A DNA stretch of 63,197 bases from Chloroflexota bacterium (GTDB lineage: Bacteria > Chloroflexota > Anaerolineae > Aggregatilineales > Phototrophicaceae): NCBI GenBank assembly GCA_011523545.1, contig WTGN01000085.1:1-63197 (forward strand), given 5' to 3'. Both the position numbers and the translations under genes were made by a program. Below the pieces are notes generated by a model that was not told the origin of the DNA, searched no databases, and saw nothing but the letters and a program-made list of their open reading frames with translations. How positions within the stretch are numbered: the stretch's first letter is position 1; the number at the start of each line of letters is the position of its first letter. Shown here piece by piece: positions 37,092-46,099 of the stretch.

Positions 37092-37979
37092 CTAGCTGGC
37101 CACAAGCTGCTGCAAGATTGCGCTCCAGTGCGAAAACAGCATGAAGTGACCAGCCTGCTCTTCGAGGCGCAGCCGCGCGTTGGGGATCAGCCCCGCCATC
37201 CGCTCGCCGACGACAGGCGAACAGAAGGCGTCCGCCTCTCCCCACCAGATGTCGACTGGAATCCGTATTGATTGCAGGTGGAAACCCCAGGGCCTGATGA
37301 GCGTCGCCACTTCGTCGACCAGCGGGTCGCTGCCGCCTCGCCGAATCTCCTCCCAGATTTCACGCCGGCTGTTGAAAAGGTTGATGTTGCTCAGCACCTT
37401 TTGATCGGCGTAAGACAGCGACCCGCCCAATTCTCTGATGTATTGCTCGGCGCCGCGCTGGGCGTCAAACCAGATGAAGCCGCGCATCAGCAAACGAAAG
37501 AAGGATTCATTGCCGCTGGCCAATTGGAACAGCCGGCCGTAGAAGGGATGCAGGGCGCGGAAGCCCAGCGCGTGATCAAGCGGCGGCAGCGGCGCGATGA
37601 CGGCGCAGCGCGATACGATCTGCGGAAAGCGGTAGGCGCAGGCCAAGGCATAAGGCCCGCCGGCGGAAAAGCCCAGGATGGCGAAGCGCTCAAGCTTCAG
37701 CGCTTTGCTCAGCAGCATGACGTCATCAACGACATCCATCAGGCTGCGGCCGACTTTGCGCGTTGACATGCCATAACCGGGCCGATCCACGCCGATCAAG
37801 CGGACGCCCAAACGGACTAGAATCGAATCGTCCGGATGCCGTATGCTGCGATTGCCCCAGAGGTCGTGGAATACGATGACAGGGCTGCCTTCAGGGTCGC
37901 CATATTGGGCGAAACCCAGTCGGCGTCCGTCCTGAAGTTGCGCTTGCCGCGCTGTCGCGATTTGGGCCAGCCTTGCCAT
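37092..37979 (-). CDS. Alpha/beta hydrolase
   Basis: A 295-residue cytoplasmic alpha/beta hydrolase. FHDLWGN in place of H-G forms the oxyanion hole; the nucleophile elbow is GFSAGG, the acid is probably the Asp of IWWGEADAF, and the His is in AGHFML. A helical lid lies at about 150-215. Related to proteins annotated as lipase, esterase or haloperoxidase. It is convergent with aspartokinase, 9 bases apart. The substrate is unknown. Confidence 0.82.
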   Translation of the reverse strand: MARLAQIATARQAQLQDGRRLGFAQYGDPEGSPVIVFHDLWGNRSIRHPDDSILVRLGVRLIGVDRPGYGMSTRKVGRSLMDVVDDVMLLSKALKLERFAILGFSAGGPYALACAYRFPQIVSRCAVIAPLPPLDHALGFRALHPFYGRLFQLASGNESFFRLLMRGFIWFDAQRGAEQYIRELGGSLSYADQKVLSNINLFNSRREIWEEIRRGGSDPLVDEVATLIRPWGFHLQSIRIPVDIWWGEADAFCSPVVGERMAGLIPNARLRLEEQAGHFMLFSHWSAILQQLVAS

Positions 37980-38054
37980 CAGTTGTCCAGCGATTTACGG
38001 TCCGCGCGCAGAGTAGCCGACTTTGCCCCAACATCATAGACCAATTCGAGCATG

Positions 38055-38846
38055 TCAATTGCTCTCGCGTGGATATGCCGCCAATACCGTCGGAACGTCA
38101 TCTAGCGAGGGCTGGAAATAATCCGCGCCCGGGAGCGCGAGCAGGGTGCTGCCTCCGCCATCAAGGTTGAAGGCGGTTTCTATGTCGAGATCCGTCCCCG
38201 GCAGATAAGCGCTCAGATCCGCCAGCGACAACCCCAGAAATGGCGACACAAGAATCAGAATGTGCCCGCGCCGGTCCATGGCGATCAGCGTCCGGCGCGT
38301 CCTCTCGCTCCGCGAACGCGCGAAGTAAGCCTGCTCGCCTTCGTCCACCAGCAGCGGGAATCCTTGCACAGCTTGCTCGGCGCCCTCAACTGAGGATTCG
38401 ATTTCCGGATGATTGGCGAGGACCGCGGGCGCGCCATTGCGGATGAAAAAAGTCCCGCCACGGTTTTGATAAGCGGCGCCAACAGCCTGCCCATCGCTGA
38501 CGACCAGGCCGAGGGCCTGGTACTGGCTGTCAAAGAAGTTGGCATTTATGAGGACGCTGGCTGCCGGCGCCAGCGCTCTCCAGGCCGCCAGGCTCGCAGG
38601 CTGCCCGGGGCGATAGAGGGCGCGGAATCGATAAAGGCTTGGGTCAATGCGCACAACGACAAGCTGCGCCAATTCATCGCCATTCGGCAATAGCCGCCGC
38701 CAATCCAGGCCATCGGCAATGTGCTGCCATTGTGACGCCGGCGCGCTGGTCGCTGTCGGCGTGGGCACAATCGCGGACAGCCGATCAAGCGGCAGGTTAC
38801 AGGCCGATAGCAGGCAAGCTACGGCAATTAGAAATATCGAGCGCAT
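38055..38846 (-). CDS. Phosphodiester glycosidase (NAGPA domain) lipoprotein
   Basis: A 263-residue lipoprotein: signal peptide MRSIFLIAVACLLSAC with lipobox L-L-S-A-C (Cys at residue 16), a short Thr/Pro-rich linker, then the NAGPA domain. The hallmark FNLDGGGSTLL is present near the C-terminus, preceded by INANFFD and RSERTRRTLIAMD. The domain cleaves N-acetylglucosamine-1-phosphodiester or related glycosyl phosphodiesters. The ATG at 38846 is the true start; the frame stays open further upstream only because it runs through the dispersed repeat at 38893-39067. Substrate for Lgt and LspA. Confidence 0.85.
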   Translation of the reverse strand: MRSIFLIAVACLLSACNLPLDRLSAIVPTPTATSAPASQWQHIADGLDWRRLLPNGDELAQLVVVRIDPSLYRFRALYRPGQPASLAAWRALAPAASVLINANFFDSQYQALGLVVSDGQAVGAAYQNRGGTFFIRNGAPAVLANHPEIESSVEGAEQAVQGFPLLVDEGEQAYFARSRSERTRRTLIAMDRRGHILILVSPFLGLSLADLSAYLPGTDLDIETAFNLDGGGSTLLALPGADYFQPSLDDVPTVLAAYPRESN

Positions 38847-38892
38847 TGTCTGGCTTGTCCGCGCCTTGTTTGCGGTTCTCCGCTGCCAGCCT

Positions 38893-39067
38893 ACCCCCCT
38901 CAGTCCCCCCATAGCAATGGGGGGAAGGTTACGCCGGGATTGGTAACTGTAACGAGATCCCACAGCAATTGCCGGCATTCACTTGCGTTAGCTCCCCCTC
39001 CCTGATGCTTCGGATGCCCGCCATAGAGATGGCGGGAGGGGGCTGGGGGCTGGGGTTTGCTGCCCGC
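38893..39067. repeat. Composite palindromic element, copy 2 (about 175 bp)
   Basis: Same layout as the copy at 12627-12800: left module with CCCCCCAT-AGCA-ATGGGGGG, a centre of about 63 bases of different sequence, then right module with CCCGCCAT-AGAG-ATGGCGGG, the G-rich tail and TTTGCTG-CCCGC. It lies between the NAGPA lipoprotein gene and the aminotransferase. Confidence 0.75.
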
Positions 39068-39102
39068 TCGCGCCATCCAAAACTGATCACTGTATCGAAT
39101 GA

Positions 39103-40281
39103 TTAGGCCAGCAAGTGCGCCATTGCCCCGATGCGCTCGACCGCCTGCTTGAGTTTGTTCATGTCTTCAGCGAAGGAAAAGCGGATGTGCGCGTCTTTGG
39201 TGATGCCGAAGGCGCTGCCCGGTACGCCAACCACGACCGCCTCCTCGAGAATGGTGTTGGCCACTTCTTCGCTGGTCTTTGCTGTCGCATCCACTTTTGG
39301 AAAGGCGTAGAACGCGCCTTCGATATCAGGGCAGGACATATTTGGAATGCTGTTAAAAGACTCGACCATGAAGTCGCGCCGTTCTTGATAAGCAGCCCGC
39401 ATCAACTCCACGCAATCTTGCGGGCCGTTCAGCGCGGCGACGGCGGCATGCTGGGTAAATGTGGCGGCTGAGGTGGCCGTCTGCGAGTTGAACTTGCCGG
39501 CGACGCCGATTACTTCGCTGGGCCCCGCCAGCCAGCCCAGGCGCCATCCGGTCATGGCGTAGGCTTTCGACATGCCGTTGATGATGATTACGCGGTCGGC
39601 AATCTCGGGAATGGACGCGAGCGACACGGCCGGCCGGCCGTCAAAGTTCAGCTTTTCATAAATCTCGTCGGAGATAATGTACAAGTCGGATTCCAGTGCC
39701 AAGGTGGCCACCGACTCGATCTCCTCCGACGACAGCATGTGCCCGGTCGGGTTGCAGGGCGAGTTGATGATGATGGCCTTCGTCCGCTCCGTTACATGGG
39801 CGCGCAGATGCTCAAGGCGCAGACGATAATTGTCGTCGCTGCCCGTCTCGATTGGCACGGGAACGCCGCCGACCATGACCGCGACGGATGGATAGCTCAC
39901 CCAGTAGGGCGCCGGGATCAAGACCTCATCGCCGGGATCGAGCATCGCTTTCAGCGCGAGGAAGAGGGCTAGCTTGCCGCCCGGCGTCACGATGATATCG
40001 CTCATCGGGTCAACCCGCACCTTGCTGTCGCGCTCGGTTTTGACGGCGATGGCTTCCAACAGCGGGCGGATCCCTTTAGAGGGCGCCGCGTATCGCGTCT
40101 CGCCGTCTTTGAACGCCTTGACAGCGGCCTCGACGATGTGCGGCGGGGTGTCAAAATCGGGCTCCCCGCCGGCAAGGCCGATCACTGAATGTCCTTCCGC
40201 CGCCAGCTGCTTCGCCTTGTCGTTCATCGCGATCGTCGGCGACGCGCTGATTTGCTTGGCCAATTGCGTCGGCTTTGGCAT
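39103..40281 (-). CDS. Aspartate aminotransferase-type class I aminotransferase
   Basis: A 392-residue fold-I PLP enzyme of the aspartate/prephenate aminotransferase (Ib) subgroup. N-terminal AGGEPDFDTP, the NSPCNPTG motif, the SDEIYE Asp-Glu-Ile-Tyr motif and the PLP lysine in NGMSKAYAMTGWRLGW are all present; the C-terminal R-F-S-F-A carries the carboxylate-binding Arg. It interconverts aspartate and oxaloacetate, or related pairs. The gene is single, with the composite repeat downstream of its stop. Confidence 0.93.
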   Translation of the reverse strand: MPKPTQLAKQISASPTIAMNDKAKQLAAEGHSVIGLAGGEPDFDTPPHIVEAAVKAFKDGETRYAAPSKGIRPLLEAIAVKTERDSKVRVDPMSDIIVTPGGKLALFLALKAMLDPGDEVLIPAPYWVSYPSVAVMVGGVPVPIETGSDDNYRLRLEHLRAHVTERTKAIIINSPCNPTGHMLSSEEIESVATLALESDLYIISDEIYEKLNFDGRPAVSLASIPEIADRVIIINGMSKAYAMTGWRLGWLAGPSEVIGVAGKFNSQTATSAATFTQHAAVAALNGPQDCVELMRAAYQERRDFMVESFNSIPNMSCPDIEGAFYAFPKVDATAKTSEEVANTILEEAVVVGVPGSAFGITKDAHIRFSFAEDMNKLKQAVERIGAMAHLLA

Positions 40282-40595
40282 TTGAGTCCTCTATTAGTAT
40301 CTAGTAGTCGCAACAGATTGGGGGCAGTGTATACGGTTAGGCTAGCGCATGAAAGGGTGGGTCAGCGCTTGGGCGTCTGTTTCGATCTTGCTGGCGAAGC
40401 GCGCGAAAGCCGACGCGGAAGAATCCAGGACGTAACTGTCGCTTGCATTGTGTAGAATAGAGCCTAAATTCGTACTGGCTGCGCTTGTTCCGGGCGCGAA
40501 ATGGGGAGCGATACAGAGCAAGACGATGTCCGATTTGATTCAAATCTTCATTGTCGGGGCGCCGGACGCGTGCTGCTCCGCGCGCGACTTTGTCC
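40282..40595. other. Gap between the aminotransferase and methyltransferase genes
   Basis: A 314-base divergent gap. A -10-like TAGAAT is at 40453-40458, facing the methyltransferase gene, with no good -35. A 27-codon frame (40527-40610, MSDLIQIFIVG...) overlaps the methyltransferase start in another frame and might be a leader, but no other support is seen. Otherwise nothing was recognised. Confidence 0.4.
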
Positions 40596-41324
40596 ATGAC
40601 TCGCTCTGACCTGGCATCGCTGCGGGGCGAGCCCAGCTACGTTTGGCGCGCGGGCCAGGAACGCCGTCTGCGGATGATGGCGAAGTGGGCGCCGCTCGCC
40701 GGGGCGCATGTTCTCGTTGCCGGCTGCGGCGTCGGCATGTACGCCGCAAAGATCCGGCAGCGCTTTACCAACCGCGTTGAAGCCTTCGATATCGAATTCA
40801 GCCGCGCCCGCGCCGCCCGCGCCGGCATCCCAAACGCCCTGGTTTCGGCTGGCGAAGATATCCCCTACGCCGCTGCGTCATTTGACGTGGTGCTGTCGCA
40901 TGAAGTCATCGAGCATGTGCGCGATGACCGTCGATGCCTGCAGGAAATGCTGCGCGTCAGCAAGAGCGGCGGGCGCATTCTGCTCTTCTGCCCGAATCGC
41001 TGGTATCCCTTTGAGACCCACGGCCATTACTGGCGGGGCGAATATCACTTTGGCAATACGCCGTTGATCAACTATTTGCCCGAGCCCTGGCGCGAGAAGC
41101 TGGCGCCACATGTGCGCGCTTACACAGCGGCTGACTTGAAGCGCCTTTTGGCTATGCCGGGCGCCTCCATTCTGCATCATTCGCGGATTTATGGCGGCTA
41201 CGACAATATCATCGCGCGCTTCGGCGGGCCGGCCGTCCTCCTGCGGGATGCGCTCTACCGGCTTGAAGGCAGCCCGCTGGATACCTGGGCCTTGTCTCAT
41301 TTTGTCGTGATTGAAAAGCGCTGA
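40596..41324 (+). CDS. Class I SAM-dependent methyltransferase
   Basis: A 242-residue methyltransferase of the Methyltransf_11/25 type. Motif I is VLVAGCGVGMYAA, motif II/III the VEAFDIEFSRA and AAASFDVVLSHEVIEHV segments, the last being a typical post-I and motif II pair. PNRWYPFETHGHYWRGEYHFG resembles methyltransferases near sugar or ubiquinone-like biosynthesis. The acceptor is unknown. ATG 40596 is the likely start because upstream codons fit the family poorly. Its stop touches the stop of the convergent transglutaminase gene. Confidence 0.85.
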   Translation: MTRSDLASLRGEPSYVWRAGQERRLRMMAKWAPLAGAHVLVAGCGVGMYAAKIRQRFTNRVEAFDIEFSRARAARAGIPNALVSAGEDIPYAAASFDVVLSHEVIEHVRDDRRCLQEMLRVSKSGGRILLFCPNRWYPFETHGHYWRGEYHFGNTPLINYLPEPWREKLAPHVRAYTAADLKRLLAMPGASILHHSRIYGGYDNIIARFGGPAVLLRDALYRLEGSPLDTWALSHFVVIEKR

Positions 41325-43802
41325 TTATTCGCTGCGCAGGAAGGGCAGCTTGCGGCGCAGCCAACGGCGCAGGATATTGCCGCGCGTGCGATACCAGGCT
41401 TTGTCTGCCGTTTCGGCGACTGCCTTGGTCTCGCCGGGGACCTGGCTGGCGGCGCCGTATCGCTCCCGTGTATACAAATCGCTGATTGTGCGGATGGGTT
41501 CCCTGGCTGCCGGGATGCGATACTGCAATTCGCGGCGTTTTTCCAGCGTTGTCTGTGTCCTGCCGATGTTGATGCCGAGCAAGCCAATGTAGCGTTCCAG
41601 CCGGGCGTAGGCGCGCGAGACCGGGCTGAGCCCGCCAAAACCGCGCCACTCCCACCACCAGAACAGCAGCAGCGCAATGACAACCAGAATCAGCAGGAAG
41701 AGCATAGCGACCAGCGCAATCAGAAGGAGCGGCTGAAGCAGGCTCAGCGGCGGCGGGTCGTCAGGTGAGATCGGTGGCTCCACCGTCGGCAGGATGACCG
41801 GCGTTGGCGTTGGCGACGTCGCTGGCGTCGGCGTGGGCGTAGGCGGTTCTACGCGCTGTTCTTGCGCTTCCAGGCTTGGCTGCGCGGTCAGGCTGGCTTC
41901 CGGGCTTGGCGGCGGGGTCGAGGTCGGCGTGAGAGAAGGCGTCGGGCTAGGGCTGGCGGTGGCGTCCGGGCGCAGCGGCTCTTCGTCTTCCTGCGCCAGC
42001 TCGTCCCCCTCGCGTTGAATTGGCGCTTCCGCCGAAGTCGGCTCATATTCGATCCAGCCATAACCGGGGAAGTAGACTTCCACCCAGGTGTGCGCCTCGC
42101 GCTCGCGCACGATGTACTGCCCTAAATCGCCGTCATAGGCGCCTTGCGAGAAGCCCGCCGCCAGCCGCGCGGGAATGCCCAGGTGGCGCAGCATCACGAT
42201 CATGGATGTGGCGTAATAGGTGCAGTAACCTTCGCGCGCATCGAACAGCACCCACTCAACCGTATCGACGCCGGGCGGCGGCGCGCTAATCGATTCATTG
42301 TATGTGATGTTCTGGCGCAGCCAGCGCTCAATCGCCTTGGCGCGGTCATAAGGATGGGTCGCCTTGGCTTCGTTGACGATATTCAGCGCCAGGTTCATAA
42401 TGCGGGGATTTCTTGTGCCGACGTATAGATTCGGGCCGCTCACCCAATCCGGGTAATCAGCCGTTGTGAGGCGCAGTTCATGCGCTGTCGCGGTGCTGAT
42501 GAGGCTGCTCACGCTGTAAGAATCGCCGCGCCTCAAGATTTTGAGCGGACGGATGACCGAGACATTCATCGAGTTGTTAAAAGGCTTGTCGGTGTAGATG
42601 AGGTCGATGCGCCCGGTGCTGTCGATGCGCTGCGGCTGCGGCGCCGCGTAATAAATGCGCGTGCTTGACGTGCCAACGGTGAAGCGCTGCCGCAGGGTTT
42701 GCCGGCCCGCTCCGATGACCTCGCCGCTCATCGGCAGGTCTACCGGCGCGCTGCGATCGGTGATGCGCAGGTCAGCCGATGGCGACCACTGGCCGTCGGC
42801 GTAACGCTCATAAACGCGCGACCGCCAATAATAGCGATAGGGCGTGGAAGGCGCTTCCACCGTGAAGACGACATCATCGCCCAGGCTGATCGCGCCGCCG
42901 AGGTTGAGCAGGTCCGCGCCGTAATAATCGGTGGTGGCAGAGCCTTCGCCTTCGATTGGTGCGAACAGCCTATTCCAGACTTCCGCCATCTGCTCAATCG
43001 GGTCGGAGGCGAGGAAGCGCTGAAAGGCGTTGAGCCGCTCCTGCAGATCATTGCTTGGCACCGCCCAGGCGAGGGTGAGGGCCAGCAATGACAGAAAGAT
43101 GCCGACCACGGCAAATTGCCGCCGGACGATCCTTGGCGCCTGTACGCCGCGCAGAAACCAATCCCATTCGTGCCGATCCAGATTTGAGCGTACAATCAGG
43201 ACCAGGGACATCAGCAGGTAGCAGAACAGATAAATGTCCAGCGCTTCTTCGCCAGTGAAGAAGATGAGATTGACGAGCAGGATGAAGCCGGGCGGCAAGA
43301 TGACGCGCCAGACGCGATCGAGGCGAAAGATGTGCCAAGCGGCATTGAACGCCAGGAACCAGAACATGATAGAAATCAGAATGGTCAACACCAACTCGTC
43401 GGTGTTGATGCCGCCGCTGAAAACATCGACGAGCCACTCATAACAGCGGCTGAGGACAGCCCTCAGGGCGTCATTGAAGGGCAGATTTTGGTTAATCGCG
43501 GCGACAAGAAGCACGGCCAGCAGCCCATAGAGCGAGCTGATGACCAGCGCCGATACCTCGCCGAAGCGACTGCGCGCCACGATCCAGCCGAACCCGACGC
43601 TGACAAGCGTGACAGGAAGCAGGATCTCCATGTCGACGGCCCAGCCAGCGACTTCAATCACCAGCAAGGGCATCAGTAGCAGCGTGGCAACTGCGATCAG
43701 CGCCGCCACATCGTCCCCCGAGATTGGACTGCGCCAGCGCGACCGGGAGCTGTTTCTGCGGCGTCTCGGCCTTTGGTCTGCGAGATTGAGGGCGGTGCTC
43801 AT
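41325..43802 (-). CDS. Transglutaminase-like membrane protein (TgpA-type)
   Basis: A 825-residue protein: about six N-terminal spans (about 28-250), an extracytoplasmic region with a transglutaminase-like core at about 480-600, a Thr/Pro/Ser-rich linker (about 612-685, PTPTPT type), one more span (about 690-715) and a cytoplasmic DUF4129 tail. The triad Cys is in GYCTYYAT and the His in EAHTWVEVYFP; the third residue, usually Asp in W-x-x-(F/Y)-D-P-T, is Glu in WIEYEPT. The role is unknown, probably in envelope peptide crosslinking or cleavage. It is the last gene before rnpB, on the other strand. Confidence 0.85.
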   Translation of the reverse strand: MSTALNLADQRPRRRRNSSRSRWRSPISGDDVAALIAVATLLLMPLLVIEVAGWAVDMEILLPVTLVSVGFGWIVARSRFGEVSALVISSLYGLLAVLLVAAINQNLPFNDALRAVLSRCYEWLVDVFSGGINTDELVLTILISIMFWFLAFNAAWHIFRLDRVWRVILPPGFILLVNLIFFTGEEALDIYLFCYLLMSLVLIVRSNLDRHEWDWFLRGVQAPRIVRRQFAVVGIFLSLLALTLAWAVPSNDLQERLNAFQRFLASDPIEQMAEVWNRLFAPIEGEGSATTDYYGADLLNLGGAISLGDDVVFTVEAPSTPYRYYWRSRVYERYADGQWSPSADLRITDRSAPVDLPMSGEVIGAGRQTLRQRFTVGTSSTRIYYAAPQPQRIDSTGRIDLIYTDKPFNNSMNVSVIRPLKILRRGDSYSVSSLISTATAHELRLTTADYPDWVSGPNLYVGTRNPRIMNLALNIVNEAKATHPYDRAKAIERWLRQNITYNESISAPPPGVDTVEWVLFDAREGYCTYYATSMIVMLRHLGIPARLAAGFSQGAYDGDLGQYIVREREAHTWVEVYFPGYGWIEYEPTSAEAPIQREGDELAQEDEEPLRPDATASPSPTPSLTPTSTPPPSPEASLTAQPSLEAQEQRVEPPTPTPTPATSPTPTPVILPTVEPPISPDDPPPLSLLQPLLLIALVAMLFLLILVVIALLLFWWWEWRGFGGLSPVSRAYARLERYIGLLGINIGRTQTTLEKRRELQYRIPAAREPIRTISDLYTRERYGAASQVPGETKAVAETADKAWYRTRGNILRRWLRRKLPFLRSE

Positions 43803-43946
43803 AGGCTTCTGCTATCCGGCGGACATCTTCGTGTAGCTTATGACAAACTATGAGGGCTGACAAGCATGACCGACTTGGGCCTTAAAGCCGTTGGCAACGC
43901 GATGTATCGAAATCGGCTGAAACTGTTGCGCTCTTGGGCGATGCGT

Positions 43947-43952
43947 TACAAT
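43947..43952 (+). promoter_or_regulatory. -10 box of the rnpB promoter
   Basis: TACAAT at 43947-43952 gives a start near 43959, the base before the P1 helix of the RNase P RNA. A partial -35, TGTTGC, lies 17 bases upstream at 43924-43929. Confidence 0.6.
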
Positions 43953-43959
43953 GAGATTG

Positions 43960-44316
43960 CCGGGTTGACCGAGGGAATCGCGGCAGGTCGGTGACCTGTC
44001 GAGGAAAGTCCGCACTCCACAGGGCGACGATGCCGGTTAACGGCCGGGCAGGGCAACCTGACGGCAAGTGCAACAGAGAGCAGATTGCAGCGGCGACGCT
44101 GCGAGGGTGAAAGGGTGCGGTAAGGGCGCACCGGCATCGGCAGTGATGTCGATGGCCAGGCAAACCCCATCGGGAGCAAGGTGAAACAGGCGCCGGGAGC
44201 GGCCCGCTCCATAGAAAGCGCCGGGTACACCGCTAGAGGTCGGCGGCAACGGCGATCCCAGATAGATGATTCCCCCGTCTGCGACGGACAGAATGCGGCT
44301 TACGAGGTCGGCCCGG
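43960..44316 (+). ncRNA. rnpB: RNase P RNA, bacterial class A
   Basis: About 357 bases. The conserved segments appear in order: GAGGAAAGTCCGCACTCCAC (P4 5' half with J3/4), AGTGCAACAGAGAGCAGA, GGTAAGGGCGCACCGG, AGGCAAACCCCATCGG, and ACAGAATGCGGCTTAC (P4 3' half). Helix P1 closes the molecule: CCGGGTTGACC (43960-43970) pairs with GGTCGGCCCGG (44306-44316) over 11 base pairs with two G-U pairs. It is the catalytic RNA for tRNA 5' processing. The 9-bp hairpin at 44323-44348 follows it. Confidence 0.97.
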
Positions 44317-44322
44317 TACATG

Positions 44323-44348
44323 ATGCCCCTCCCGCAAGAGAGGGGCAT
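44323..44348 (+). terminator. Hairpin after rnpB
   Basis: ATGCCCCTC (44323-44331) and GAGGGGCAT (44340-44348) form a perfect 9-bp stem. No T-tract follows, so it may be a rho-type or processing barrier rather than a full intrinsic terminator. Confidence 0.45.
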
Positions 44349-44385
44349 GCTGTTCCCTCCGGCTGCTTCGATCTATCTCCCCCAG

Positions 44386-44470
44386 ACCACCATAGCTGTG
44401 GGGGGCATGCCTGCGGAAGCGCGCCAAACCCCCCTCCCAAATGCTCGGGCGAGGGGGCCGGGGACTGGCG
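44386..44470. repeat. Reduced copy of the composite palindromic element
   Basis: CCCCCAGACCACCATAG with TGTGGGGGG, then AACCCCCCTCCCAAATGCTC and GGGCGAGGGGGCCGGGG, resemble both modules of the 175-bp element but with the centre and much of the right palindrome lost. It lies between rnpB and the sulfatase gene. Confidence 0.45.
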
Positions 44471-44527
44471 ATGACTGACCGCGAAGAATCCGTATAAGTT
44501 TCATGCTCTCGCCGAGCAAGAGGACAA

Positions 44528-45991
44528 ATGAATCAAGACGACAGCAGACCCAACATTCTCTGGATATGCACCGATCAGCAGCGCTACGACACGATTGCCG
44601 CCTTGGGCTATCCGCATGTGTCGACGCCAAACCTTGACCAACTGGCGGCTGAAGGCGTCGCATTTGAACGCGCCTATTGCCAGGCGCCAATCTGCACGCC
44701 CAGCCGCGCCAGCTTTCTCACCGGCATGTACCCCAGTTCACTTCATGTCAATCGCAACGGCAACCCGACATTTCCTGACTTCCCGCCCTTGATTAGCAAG
44801 CGGCTGGCTGACGCCGGCTACACTTGTGGCCTGATCGGAAAATTGCATCTGACCAGCGCCTATGGTCGCGTGGAGACGAGGACGGACGATGGCTATAGCT
44901 ATTGGCAATACAGCCATGCGCCGCGCGACGATTGGGAGCAGGGTCATGACTACGCCGATTGGGTACGGTCCAAGGGCGCTGACCTGGGCGAACTGACCCA
45001 AGACCCGGCCGGCGTCCCGGCCGAGCTGCATCAAACGACCTGGTGCGCGGAAAAGACGATCGAATTTGTCGAAGCCAATCGCGCCCGCCCCTGGTTCGCC
45101 AGCGTCAACATTTACGATCCGCATCCGCCATTCAATCCGCCGCAAGCTTATCGCGACATGTTCGATCCGCGCGCGGTCAAGCCGCCCCTCTTTCGCGAAA
45201 GCGACCTGGCGCAGCAAGCCAAATTGGCGGCCATCGATTTTCAGTCGAAAGCGCGGCGGCCCGATGACCTGGACATCAAGAGCCCGATCCTGCCGCAACC
45301 GCCGGCCCGCTCCTACATCGAGCCGGAAACTGCCGGCCAGCGCGACGCGCGAACATTGATCGCCGCCTATTACGCGATGATCAAGCTCATTGATGATCAA
45401 GTCGGCCGGATTCTGACGGCCCTGGACGCAAGCGGGCAGCGCGACAACACCGTCGTCATTTTCACCAGCGATCACGGCGAGACCCTGGGCGACCACGGTC
45501 TGATACAGAAAGGTTGTCGCTTTTATGACGGGCTGGTTCGCGTGCCGTTAATCTGGTCATGGCGGGGCCGCTTTGCCAATGGCTTGCGCAGCAGCGCGCT
45601 GGTGGAATTGACCGACATCGCGCCGACGCTGCTGAACATCTGCGGCCTGGAGGCGCCCGATTACCTGGTCGGCAAGTCGCTGCTGCCGATACTGACCCGA
45701 GAAGCCGGGCAGGACGCGCATCGCGATGTCGTGCGCTGCGAGTTCATCGACGCGCTGGATATGCCCGATGGCAGCGTCGCGACCATGCACTTTGACGGGC
45801 GCTACAAACTCATCGTCTATCACAACCATCATCTGGGCGAGCTGTATGACTTGGAGGCGGATCCGGGCGAGTTCGACAATTTGTGGGACAGCCCGGCGCA
45901 GCAGAGCTTGAAGGCGGAATTATTGCTGCGCAGCTTTGATGCGACGATGCTGTCGCTCTACCGCGGGCCGGACCGCATAGGGCCGATGTAG
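44528..45991 (+). CDS. Cys-type sulfatase
   Basis: A 487-residue type I sulfatase. The formylglycine motif C-T-P-S-R lies in APICTPSRASFLTG (about residues 57-70), so it needs a formylglycine-generating enzyme for maturation. Metal ligands at the N-terminus (ICTDQQR), the FTSDHGETLGDHG segment and RVPLIWSWRGR match the family. No signal peptide is visible, hence a cytoplasmic enzyme. It removes sulfate from sulfated sugars or aryl/choline sulfates; the genes 3' of it point to carbohydrates. GAGG at 44520-44523 precedes ATG 44528. Confidence 0.9.
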   Translation: MNQDDSRPNILWICTDQQRYDTIAALGYPHVSTPNLDQLAAEGVAFERAYCQAPICTPSRASFLTGMYPSSLHVNRNGNPTFPDFPPLISKRLADAGYTCGLIGKLHLTSAYGRVETRTDDGYSYWQYSHAPRDDWEQGHDYADWVRSKGADLGELTQDPAGVPAELHQTTWCAEKTIEFVEANRARPWFASVNIYDPHPPFNPPQAYRDMFDPRAVKPPLFRESDLAQQAKLAAIDFQSKARRPDDLDIKSPILPQPPARSYIEPETAGQRDARTLIAAYYAMIKLIDDQVGRILTALDASGQRDNTVVIFTSDHGETLGDHGLIQKGCRFYDGLVRVPLIWSWRGRFANGLRSSALVELTDIAPTLLNICGLEAPDYLVGKSLLPILTREAGQDAHRDVVRCEFIDALDMPDGSVATMHFDGRYKLIVYHNHHLGELYDLEADPGEFDNLWDSPAQQSLKAELLLRSFDATMLSLYRGPDRIGPM

Positions 45992-46013
45992 CCGCGGCCA
46001 ATAAAGTGAAACT

Positions 46014-46043
46014 CCGTAGGGGCGAGACGGTGGCTCGCCCACT
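46014..46043. repeat. GTAGGGGCGAG intergenic repeat
   Basis: CCGTAGGGGCGAG and CTCGCCCAC form an inverted repeat (GGGCGAG at 46020-46026, CTCGCCC at 46034-46040) with a seven-base loop ACGGTGG. It lies between the convergent sulfatase and GT2 genes. Confidence 0.7.
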
Positions 46044-46099
46044 CCTGCCATAGTTTTCCGCTCAGTTTTTCATGCTTCCCGAGGCAATTCTAAATTGAC

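Noticed and set aside
38846..38978. Longer N-terminus for the NAGPA lipoprotein (extra 44 residues)
   Set aside because: The extension runs through the dispersed repeat and would place the signal peptide inside the protein; ATG 38846 starts a proper lipoprotein signal.
40527..40610. 27-codon frame overlapping the methyltransferase start
   Set aside because: Considered as a leader peptide or read-through selenoprotein; no ribosome site, no biased codon run and no meaningful continuation after its stop.
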